Of a stretch of DNA of 13,863 nucleotides, positions 7,986 to 13,863 are shown in pieces; within the stretch, counting starts at the first letter, position 1; each line of letters opens with the position of its first letter. Source of the stretch: Desulfobulbaceae bacterium. GTDB lineage: Bacteria > Desulfobacterota > Desulfobulbia > Desulfobulbales > Desulfurivibrionaceae. Below the pieces are notes generated by a model. That model worked only from the letters and a program-made list of their open reading frames with translations. It made no database searches and was not told the DNA's origin. The position numbers and the translations under genes are program-made. The stretch covers positions 1-13,863 of the forward strand of contig PWOG01000328.1 of assembly GCA_003557565.1 (NCBI GenBank), written 5' to 3'.

Positions 7986-8780
7986 ATGGAACAGAGGAAA
8001 CAGGAAGCCAAAGCGGTAAAAAACACCGGGGTAGTTGATCTGTCCCGCCGGGAAATGCTGATCGGGGCCGGCACCTTGATGGCCGGGGCGGCGGTTTCGC
8101 AACTGGGTCTTGTTACGCCGGCCCAGGCGGCACGGACCAACGGCAGCGGTGAGATCTGGCCCTGGCCGTACGAAAAAGTGGACCCGGCCCAGGTGGGAGA
8201 AACCGCTTACCATGCCTGGTACGAGGTTTTCTGTTCCCAGGCCGTTACCACCGGCCTGTTTGAGCAGCTGCGGAAAAACGTGGGTGAGCCATGGACCAAC
8301 TTCCCCATCGAGTCAATCAGCTTCGGCGCCGGCGGCATGTTGGGCTGGGGGTTGACCTGCGGCGCCCCGGTAGCGGGAGCCCTGGTTATCGGTCTGGCCG
8401 TTCCCAAGGAATATTCCAACGCCATGATCCATGACTTGCTGCAATTCTATGCGGACACTCCGATGCCGGTTTATTCCCCGGTTAACTCGAAGTTCAATGG
8501 GGAAATCCCCAAGTCTGTAGCCAAAAGCCCCATCTGCCACCAGTCGGTGGGACGGTGGATGAAGACGGCGGACCGGAGCTTTGGCAGTGATGAAAGAAAG
8601 CACCGCTGCGCCAGCGTCACCGCCAGCGTGGCCTATCGCACCGCCGAGCTTCTTAATGACTGGAAGGACGGCAAATACAAACCCGACACCGCCTGGAGTG
8701 GACCGGGCACGGTAGGCTTGCCGTCCCAGCAAAACTGCATGAGCTGCCACGGCAGCGATATTCCAACCGCGCCGCGGTAA
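7986..8780 (+). CDS. Tat-exported split-Soret cytochrome c-like protein (C_GCAxxG_C_C family)
   Basis: 264 aa. A twin-arginine signal is visible: SRREML at 20-25, a hydrophobic stretch to about residue 43, and TPAQAAR as the likely cleavage site. Tat use implies export of a folded, cofactor-loaded protein. The mature part carries the spaced cysteines of the C_GCAxxG_C_C family: C83, the TCGAPVAG motif (C125), C184 in SPICHQSVGRW, and C208. The C-terminus bears a haem c motif CMSCH at 251-255. In sulfate reducers this combination belongs to split-Soret cytochrome c, which carries c haems and an Fe-S cluster. Only one CxxCH is present here, so any second haem or ligand would have to come from another residue or subunit. 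ATG 7986 has AGGAG 8 nt upstream. Its redox partner is unknown. Confidence 0.78.
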   Translation: MEQRKQEAKAVKNTGVVDLSRREMLIGAGTLMAGAAVSQLGLVTPAQAARTNGSGEIWPWPYEKVDPAQVGETAYHAWYEVFCSQAVTTGLFEQLRKNVGEPWTNFPIESISFGAGGMLGWGLTCGAPVAGALVIGLAVPKEYSNAMIHDLLQFYADTPMPVYSPVNSKFNGEIPKSVAKSPICHQSVGRWMKTADRSFGSDERKHRCASVTASVAYRTAELLNDWKDGKYKPDTAWSGPGTVGLPSQQNCMSCHGSDIPTAPR

Positions 8781-8793
8781 TTTGGTACACGGA

Positions 8794-8815
8794 GGGGCGG
8801 AGTGTCTTCCGCCCC
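8794..8815. terminator. GC-rich hairpin between convergent genes
   Basis: GGGGCGGA at 8794-8801 pairs perfectly with TCCGCCCC at 8808-8815 around a GTGTCT loop. It lies 13 nt past the stop of the cytochrome gene and just past the end of the glutamate synthase operon on the other strand, so it may end transcription from both sides. There is no T-run. Confidence 0.5.
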
Positions 8816-8838
8816 CCCACCACCATGTTGCCGGCTGT

Positions 8839-10872
8839 CTAGATATTCTCCGCCATTTCCCAAATCCCGCAGGGGCAGGTGCCGGCGCAGAAGCCGCAGC
8901 CGATGCAGCGGGCCGGGTCCACCATGTATTCGAACTCGCCATTGCCCAGGTCGCGGCGGGAGATGGCGTCGTAGGGGCAGGTGTTTTCGCAGATATGGCA
9001 ATCCCGGCAGAAGCCGCAGGAGATACAGCGCTGGGCTTCGCTTTCCGGGGTGGGTCGGGATTCCTCCCGGGGCAGTATGGGGCCGACCAGCGGGGTGGTG
9101 ACGGTGCCGTGGGCGGTGGGGCATTCGCCGCGCTGGAAGGCGAAATATTCCAGCTTGAGTTCGGCATAAGGAATGGTGGGCCGGCTTTCCGGGTGGTACT
9201 GGCTGTCGGTGAGCAGGGCGTGCAGGGCCAGGGCGGCCCGGCGGCCGCCGCCGATGACGTGGGTGGGCAGACCCCGGCTGACCACATCGCCGGCGGCGAA
9301 AACCTGCAGGTCGTTGGTCTGGCCCTGGTGGTTGACCAGGATTTTGCCGCCCTTGTGGTGAACTGCCGTGCCCAGATAGGCCAGTCCCCGGTCATCCTTG
9401 CCCTGGGCCCCGCAGGCGATGACCAGGGCATCGTTTTCCTGGCGCAGCTTCTGGTACAGTTTTTGGTCCACCGTGGTGTTGAGGTTGATTTCAATCGCGC
9501 TGGCGCTGATCCGGGTCAGGTCCTCTTCCAGGATATCCTTTTCCACCTTGCCCTTGTCCACGCTCTGCCACAGTCGGCCCCCCAGGCGGTCGCCGGACTC
9601 GTACAGGCTCACCGCGTGGCCCTTGAGCATCAACTGCCAGGCGGCGGAGAGGCCGGCGGGGCCGGCGCCGATTACCGCCACCTTCTTGCCGGTGGCCGCT
9701 TCGGGCCGGGGTGGGGTTAAATCGCGGCTGGCCCGGCCCAGGCCCTTGATGTCCAGGGGGCGGTCCATCGTCTTGCGGCTGCAGGCCTTCATGCAGATAT
9801 TGGGGCACAACTCGCCGCAGACCGTGGCCGCCAGGGGGCTGTACTGCAGCACCAGGTCCAGGGCCTCCTGGCGCTTGCCCTGGCGCAGCAGCTGAAAGCG
9901 CCGGTGCGAGGGGATATCCGACGGGCAGACGGCCACGCAGGGGGGCAGTTGTTTCTCGTTGTTCCACACCGGTTTGAAACGGCGGTCCTGGCCAGTGGTG
10001 ATGAAGGGCAGCAGGGTAAAGGGCTGGTCGATCATCTCGCCGAAAATCCCGCCCCTGCCCACCGCCGGCTCCCAGTGGCTGCGGCGGAACTCCCAGGTTG
10101 ACAGGCGCTGGCCGCTGCGCTGTTTCTTCTCCGCCGGGGTATAGGCGATCAGCTTGCGCCAGTCGGCGGCGGCTCGGGTCAGCTCGGAGAGGTAATCCAA
10201 CCGGTCGATGGCGGCCAGAAAGGGCTCGATGTTTTCACGCAGCCACTCCCAGTCCTGGTCGCTGAGTTCCAGCAGCTGCACGTCCTTGTCGCTGTAACCT
10301 TCGGTTCTGCCCCGGAAATAGACGGTTCCGCCCACCATCCCCACGCAGGGGCGATAACCCAGCACATTCTCCGGATGACGGGGGTTGACTCCGCAGACCA
10401 CGGAAATACCGCCAGCCTTGAATTCGGCGAAGGAGTCGCCCACGTCGCGGAAGTACCAAGATTGCAAAGGTTCGAAGCGAGGGTTGTGCTTGGTCATGGT
10501 GTCGCAGCGGGCTCCGCCGCTGCCCTGGACGTAGAGGATGCCCTGGGCGCCGGCGTTGTGGGCCCCGTTGGTGACATCGCCCAGCACGGTAATTTTCGCC
10601 CCGCAGTTGAGCCAGCCCACATCGTCGGAAGCGCCGTATTCGGCCACTATCTCGGTGCCCATCATTCCCATGGCCCCCAGCCGCTGGCCGATGGGCCCCC
10701 TGGCCCGGATTTTTACCGGCGCGTGCTGGGGCCAGATCCGCCCGCCGATGCCGTGCTGGCCCTGGGCTTCAATTTCCAGTTCATAGGCGCCGCCGTCCAC
10801 CGCCGCCTGAATCTTCTCTTCCAGCTCCCGGGAAGAAACCCGTTTGCCGTCGATGTTGCCAGCAATTTTCAT
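8839..10872 (-). CDS. Glutamate synthase GXGXG subunit fused to a GltD-like flavoprotein and a ferredoxin
   Basis: 677 aa, three parts. Residues 1 to about 230 are the GXGXG beta-helix domain from the C-terminus of glutamate synthase large subunits (GDVTNGAHNAGAQG at 98-111, GGTVYFRG at 181-188). Residues about 300-560 resemble GltD: the N-terminal Fe-S region with C312, C316, C352, C356, C360 and C364, the FAD motif IGAGPAG (401-407) and VFAAGD (524-529). Residues about 605-677 are a two-cluster ferredoxin (C616 to C632; C656 to C668). The NAD(P)-binding domain that GltD normally has between its FAD segments is missing: only about 20 residues link DALVIACGA (481-489) to KILVN (510). Electrons therefore probably arrive from a ferredoxin-like donor. 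The start has only a weak GAGACGAG upstream and an AT-rich leader, so it may have its own promoter beyond the repeat. Last gene of the operon. Confidence 0.88.
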   Translation of the reverse strand: MKIAGNIDGKRVSSRELEEKIQAAVDGGAYELEIEAQGQHGIGGRIWPQHAPVKIRARGPIGQRLGAMGMMGTEIVAEYGASDDVGWLNCGAKITVLGDVTNGAHNAGAQGILYVQGSGGARCDTMTKHNPRFEPLQSWYFRDVGDSFAEFKAGGISVVCGVNPRHPENVLGYRPCVGMVGGTVYFRGRTEGYSDKDVQLLELSDQDWEWLRENIEPFLAAIDRLDYLSELTRAAADWRKLIAYTPAEKKQRSGQRLSTWEFRRSHWEPAVGRGGIFGEMIDQPFTLLPFITTGQDRRFKPVWNNEKQLPPCVAVCPSDIPSHRRFQLLRQGKRQEALDLVLQYSPLAATVCGELCPNICMKACSRKTMDRPLDIKGLGRASRDLTPPRPEAATGKKVAVIGAGPAGLSAAWQLMLKGHAVSLYESGDRLGGRLWQSVDKGKVEKDILEEDLTRISASAIEINLNTTVDQKLYQKLRQENDALVIACGAQGKDDRGLAYLGTAVHHKGGKILVNHQGQTNDLQVFAAGDVVSRGLPTHVIGGGRRAALALHALLTDSQYHPESRPTIPYAELKLEYFAFQRGECPTAHGTVTTPLVGPILPREESRPTPESEAQRCISCGFCRDCHICENTCPYDAISRRDLGNGEFEYMVDPARCIGCGFCAGTCPCGIWEMAENI

Positions 10873-10922
10873 AACTCGTCTCGTTATGTTGGTTGTAAAG
10901 TTTGTAACTTCAATTCATGCCG

Positions 10923-11031
10923 GGAAAACGTGCAGCAGTGCCGCAGGTTTGGGCAAGCAGCCAAGCGCAGCGTACACTGGTACGTAAGCTTGGCTGTTTG
11001 CCCAAAGATGCGGTGCTGCTGCACGTTTTCC
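10923..11031 (+). repeat. 109-nt long palindromic repeat, copy 3, inside the glutamate synthase operon
   Basis: 10923-10945 pairs with 11009-11031 over 23 bases, again with exactly two G-U positions at the same place as in copy 1. The inner stem GGGCAAGCAGCCAAGC pairs with GCTTGGCTGTTTGCCC. The cap CGTAC-ACTG-GTACG is at 10971-10984, the exact midpoint. The shoulders and core match copies 1 and 2, while the outer arm (GGAAAACGTGCAGCA) is different. Its right edge coincides with the TAG of the FMN subunit gene (11031-11033). It separates that gene from the fusion gene at 10872. Confidence 0.9.
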
Positions 11032-12686
11032 TAGCAGACATAGCTGATTGACAGGCGCTCTGCAATGGCCTGGTCGCCCACCCCCAGGCCGTCGGACATG
11101 CCGATGGGCAACTGGGTACTGCGGCCCATGGGGGCAAAGATTTTTTTCAACTCCATTTCCGCCGACTTGAAGACATCCACCACCCGCTGAGCCACCCGGT
11201 CGGCGTCCAGCCGCCGGTACAGGCGGGGATCCTGGGTGGTGATGCCCCGGGGGCAGCGGCCCAGGTTGCAGAGGTTGCAGCGGTTGCGCTCATCGCCGTA
11301 GCATTCCGCCGCCGCCTGCATGATGTACTTGCCGATATCCACCCCGGAGGCCCCCAGCAGGATCAGGGAGGCGGCGTTGGCCGCCAGATTGGCCTCCTTG
11401 CCTACGCCGCCGGCGGCAAACAGGGGCAGCTCGTTCTGCTTGCCCTGTTTGACCAGTTCCAGATAACAGTCCCGCAGGTTGCTGGCGATGGGATGGCCCA
11501 TCTTGTCCATGGAAACGTTGTAGGCCGCGCCGGTGGCCCCGTCTTCGCCGTCGATGGTCAGGGCCGCGGCGTAGGGGTTGCGGGCCAGGTTGTTGAGCAC
11601 CGCCAGGGCCGTCTTGGTGCCGGAAATTTTCGGGTAGACCGGCACTCTAAAGCCCCAGGCCATGCTCACCGACTGGATCATCTTGGCCACCGCCTCCTCG
11701 ATGGAGTACTTGGTTTGATGAGTCGGCGGTGAGGCCAGGTCCACGTACATGGGCACCCCGCGGATCTTGGCGATCAGCTTGAGCACCTTGTAGGCCATGA
11801 GCAGCCCGCCGTCGCCGGGCTTGGCCCCCTGGCCGTATTTGATCTCGATGGCCGCCGGTTCTTCGATCATCTCCGGCAGGGCGTGAATGATCTCGTCCCA
11901 GCCAAAGTAGCCCGAGGCGATCTGGGGAATAAAATATTTCAGGTAGCGGGATTTGAGCAACCGCCGCGGCAGGCCGCCCTCGCCGGAGCACATCACCACC
12001 GGGATATTTTCCACCTCGTTGAGGTAGGCCACCCCCATGGCCAGCCCTTCCCACATGGGCGGCGAGAGCGCCCCGATGGACATGCCGCCGATGCGGATGG
12101 GAAAAATCTCCCGCACTGGCGGGATGAAGCCGTTCGGCTTCAAGCTCAGCAAATCGCCGGAGCGCTCCAGCGGCAGCGACTCGGCGGGCAGGTTGCGGCC
12201 CATCAGGGTACGGATATGAAATTCGTGACGGCCGGCATCCAGCGAGGGGTCGGTGAGCATGGAGATGCGGGTGAATTTCAGCTTGTCCAGGGTGGAAGTG
12301 GCGGGGTCGTTGCGTCTGCCGCCCCGGGCGTAGGGAACCCCGCCCCGGTTTTTATGAAACAGGAATTTGTGATTGGGGTTGTACTCGGGCATGATGGCCA
12401 TGTTGGGGCAGACCAGGCTGCAGGTGCCGCAGCCCACGCACTGGCGGTCGATATCGTTGACCTGGCGAACCACGTGGCTGACCCGCCGCACGGTGCTGGG
12501 CAGCGGGGTGTCGCCTTCCGACCGCACCAAACGCTGGGTCATCACCGAGGCCTCGATGGCCCTGGTGGGGCAGACCGCAGTGCAGCGGCCGCAGCGGCTG
12601 CAGCGATCCTCGCGCCAGCGGATGATGAAGGGAAACTCCAGCAGGGTCAGTTCTGAGTTGTGATCGAGCCGTTGAGCTGATTCCAT
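11031..12686 (-). CDS. Glutamate synthase FMN domain subunit with N-terminal two-cluster ferredoxin
   Basis: 551 aa. Residues 20-100 hold two 4Fe-4S motifs (C29, C32, C35, C39 and C83, C86, C89, C93). From about 140 follows the FMN- and 2-oxoglutarate-binding synthase barrel with GGMSIGALSP (200-209), GQGAKPGDGG (285-294) and EDGATGAA (381-388). The Fe-S loop of the family is CNLCNLGRCP (C470, C473, C478) followed by RGITTQDP. The subunit would reductively aminate 2-oxoglutarate with ammonia from the glutaminase subunit. This separate-subunit layout is typical of archaea and some anaerobic bacteria. The ATG at 12686 has AGGAGG 7 nt upstream, inside the preceding gene, which it overlaps by 40 nt, so translation is probably coupled. 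A start 35 codons earlier is open but has no such site. The stop codon touches repeat copy 3. Confidence 0.92.
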   Translation of the reverse strand: MESAQRLDHNSELTLLEFPFIIRWREDRCSRCGRCTAVCPTRAIEASVMTQRLVRSEGDTPLPSTVRRVSHVVRQVNDIDRQCVGCGTCSLVCPNMAIMPEYNPNHKFLFHKNRGGVPYARGGRRNDPATSTLDKLKFTRISMLTDPSLDAGRHEFHIRTLMGRNLPAESLPLERSGDLLSLKPNGFIPPVREIFPIRIGGMSIGALSPPMWEGLAMGVAYLNEVENIPVVMCSGEGGLPRRLLKSRYLKYFIPQIASGYFGWDEIIHALPEMIEEPAAIEIKYGQGAKPGDGGLLMAYKVLKLIAKIRGVPMYVDLASPPTHQTKYSIEEAVAKMIQSVSMAWGFRVPVYPKISGTKTALAVLNNLARNPYAAALTIDGEDGATGAAYNVSMDKMGHPIASNLRDCYLELVKQGKQNELPLFAAGGVGKEANLAANAASLILLGASGVDIGKYIMQAAAECYGDERNRCNLCNLGRCPRGITTQDPRLYRRLDADRVAQRVVDVFKSAEMELKKIFAPMGRSTQLPIGMSDGLGVGDQAIAERLSISYVC

Positions 12687-13780
12687 ACCTTGACCTCCTG
12701 CGCGCCGGGAGGAATGATCACCATATCGGCACGCATGGGAATAATATCGTTTTCTCGTTGACGCTGGGGCAGTGCCTGCTCCAGGCCGCATTCTTCACTC
12801 ATCAACCCGTACTTGCCGGGGGCTCCGCCGACGATTCCGGGCCGCAGTTTCTTGGAGTCCTGGGTAAGAAAGATGGTGCCGTCGGGCAGAAAGCCGATGA
12901 TACAGTTGGGCCCGTCGATACACAGCTGCCGCAGGGAGCGCTTGATCAGCCCCAGGGCCTGGCCGTCGGGCCGGCCGGCCAGTTCGCCGTCCTTTAAGGG
13001 GGTGAGCACATCCTTGTAATAGGGCAGGGGGTACTGCAGCTGATGATGCACATAGTGCAGGGTATGACAGAACACCTCGGAGTCGGAACTGTATCCGGTG
13101 TAACCTTTGACCCCGCGCCCGGTGAGATAATCCCGGTTGGGGATAAAGGCGGTGTTCTCGCCGTTGGTCATGGTGCAGTAGCCCTGGAGAAAGAAGGGAT
13201 GGCAGGCGTAGAGCTGGATGGCGTAGTTGGTGTTCTGCCGTCCCTGGGCCATGATCACCTTGGCGGTCAGGGGGTGGGTGTCGAAGCCGAAGAAGCGCCC
13301 GACCTCCAGGGGATCGCCCACTTCCTTCAAGGTGATGACATCGGGCCAGAAGGAAAAAACGTAGAGGGACTCATCGTCGGCCCCCTGGCGCCGCAGCTCC
13401 AGCCGGGTGCGGGTGAGCAGCTCCTCCTTCTCCGCCTGGGAGCGGTCGAGATAATGGTCGGGATACTGGTAGGCGGTGGCCAGGTAATGCCCCCGCTTTT
13501 TGACATTGATCCCAGCTCCTTCCTTGATCCGGGGCTCCCACATGAACTTGACCTTGAAGCCCTGGGACTCCATGTAGTCGTCGATCTTGCGGCGCCCGGC
13601 ATCGGTGCAGATTCCGGAGAGAATGGGGTATTCCTTGAGATGTTCAAACTCGCCGCCCAGGTTCTGCAGGGTGACCCCCAGACCGGAACCGTCATGGCCC
13701 TCTTTCATGGTATCCAGAGCCATGATGCTTTCCATCACGGAAAAGTAGTGGGAGGCGGCAATGGCGCTCAGGCGGCACAT
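12647..13780 (-). CDS. Class-II glutamine amidotransferase subunit of glutamate synthase
   Basis: 377 aa. The ATG at 13780 is chosen because it places the catalytic cysteine at position 2 (MCRLSAIA), where removal of Met exposes the N-terminal nucleophile required in this family. AGGAGC lies 7 nt upstream. A TTG two codons earlier would bury the cysteine. Further class-II motifs are GSGLG near residue 32, GRQNTNYAIQLYACHPF in the middle, and TNGENTAF soon after. The protein hydrolyses glutamine and passes ammonia to the FMN subunit encoded next. In ordinary bacterial GltB this domain is fused to the FMN and GXGXG parts; here the three are separate genes in the same order. It is the first gene of the operon, and repeat copy 4 lies 25 nt upstream. 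Confidence 0.92.
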   Translation of the reverse strand: MCRLSAIAASHYFSVMESIMALDTMKEGHDGSGLGVTLQNLGGEFEHLKEYPILSGICTDAGRRKIDDYMESQGFKVKFMWEPRIKEGAGINVKKRGHYLATAYQYPDHYLDRSQAEKEELLTRTRLELRRQGADDESLYVFSFWPDVITLKEVGDPLEVGRFFGFDTHPLTAKVIMAQGRQNTNYAIQLYACHPFFLQGYCTMTNGENTAFIPNRDYLTGRGVKGYTGYSSDSEVFCHTLHYVHHQLQYPLPYYKDVLTPLKDGELAGRPDGQALGLIKRSLRQLCIDGPNCIIGFLPDGTIFLTQDSKKLRPGIVGGAPGKYGLMSEECGLEQALPQRQRENDIIPMRADMVIIPPGAQEVKVWNQLNGSITTQN

Positions 13781-13805
13781 AAGCAAAGCTCCTGGTAAAA
13801 GTTCT

Positions 13806-13863
13806 GTAAGCGGCCACAGGGCACCGCATCTTGCGGCGATCGGGCCGGCTCACGTACTGATGT
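13806..13863 (-). repeat. Half of long palindromic repeat, copy 4, cut by the window edge
   Basis: Read on the - strand, these 58 bases equal the right half of copy 1 (89-146) except for about two substitutions, and share its outer arm GTAAGCGG(C/T)CACAGGG. It is therefore the inverted counterpart of copy 1. Its outer end is 25 nt from the start codon of the glutaminase gene, with AGGAGC between. It has the same orientation relative to its downstream gene as copy 1 has to CASDH. Confidence 0.85.

Noticed and set aside
8313..9494. 393-codon - strand frame spanning the end of the fusion gene and the split-Soret-like gene
   Set aside because: It is a shifted frame of the fusion gene continuing antisense to the cytochrome gene; its translation is rich in Pro/Ala/Ser/Arg and has no recognisable domain.
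8782..9720. Long open frame of about 312 codons on the + strand opposite the GltD-like fusion gene
   Set aside because: It is antisense to a gene with clear conserved motifs, and its translation is a low-complexity Gly/Ala/Val-rich product typical of GC-rich shadow frames. The same reasoning removes the antisense frames opposite nspC (1876-2676), the M48 gene (3424-4053) and the other two glutamate synthase genes (11883-12656, 13043-13798).
12687..12791. N-terminal extension of the FMN subunit by 35 residues
   Set aside because: The upstream start lacks a ribosome binding site, whereas ATG 12686 has a perfect AGGAGG at 7 nt. The extension has no family-like sequence and would deepen the overlap with the glutaminase gene.

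Overview
The window is GC-rich (roughly 60% by eye) and carries compact anaerobe-type metabolism: the aspartate-semialdehyde route to carboxy(nor)spermidine, a glutamate synthase split into archaeal-style separate subunits, a DsrE-like protein, a monohaem cytochrome, and a Tat-exported protein resembling split-Soret cytochrome c of sulfate reducers. Together these suggest a Desulfobacterota chromosome, perhaps a Desulfobulbales or Desulfurivibrio-like organism. That placement is inference; no rRNA or other marker gene is present.

Layout. (1) 1-3114, + strand: a 110-nt palindromic repeat, then the polyamine pair CASDH and nspC separated by a second copy of the repeat, then a DsrE-like gene. 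(2) 3232-4941, - strand: two tandem YbjQ-family genes followed by an M48 metalloprotease. (3) 4942-5473: a gene-poor stretch with a possible degraded half repeat and an internally deleted relic of nspC. (4) 5468-6499, - strand: an exported MsrA-MsrB fusion. (5) 6500-8780, + strand: a divergent promoter region, a small cytochrome c, a 61-aa protein, a decapitated LuxR-type helix-turn-helix remnant, and the split-Soret-like cytochrome. (6) 8839-13780, - strand: a three-gene glutamate synthase operon in the order class-II glutaminase, ferredoxin-FMN synthase domain, then GXGXG domain fused to a GltD-like flavoprotein and a ferredoxin. A third repeat copy lies between the last two genes. Half of a fourth copy, nearly identical to the first but inverted, runs off the right edge.

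How the parts work together. CASDH condenses aspartate semialdehyde with a diamine and NspC decarboxylates the product to norspermidine or spermidine. In the glutamate synthase, ammonia released by the glutaminase is used with 2-oxoglutarate at the FMN site. Electrons arrive through Fe-S clusters and the flavoprotein, whose NAD(P)-binding domain appears to be missing.

The most unusual feature is the repeat family. Three complete copies of 109-111 nt share a conserved centre and shoulders but have largely different outer arms that still pair with each other. Two copies sit exactly at the stop codon of the first gene of a within-operon gene pair. One is flanked by an imperfect direct repeat of about 30 bp that duplicates the end of CASDH and supplies nspC's ribosome binding site. 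Second in interest are the nspC relic, whose deletion endpoints are an 11-bp near-identical repeat, and the NAD(P)-domain-less glutamate synthase fusion.
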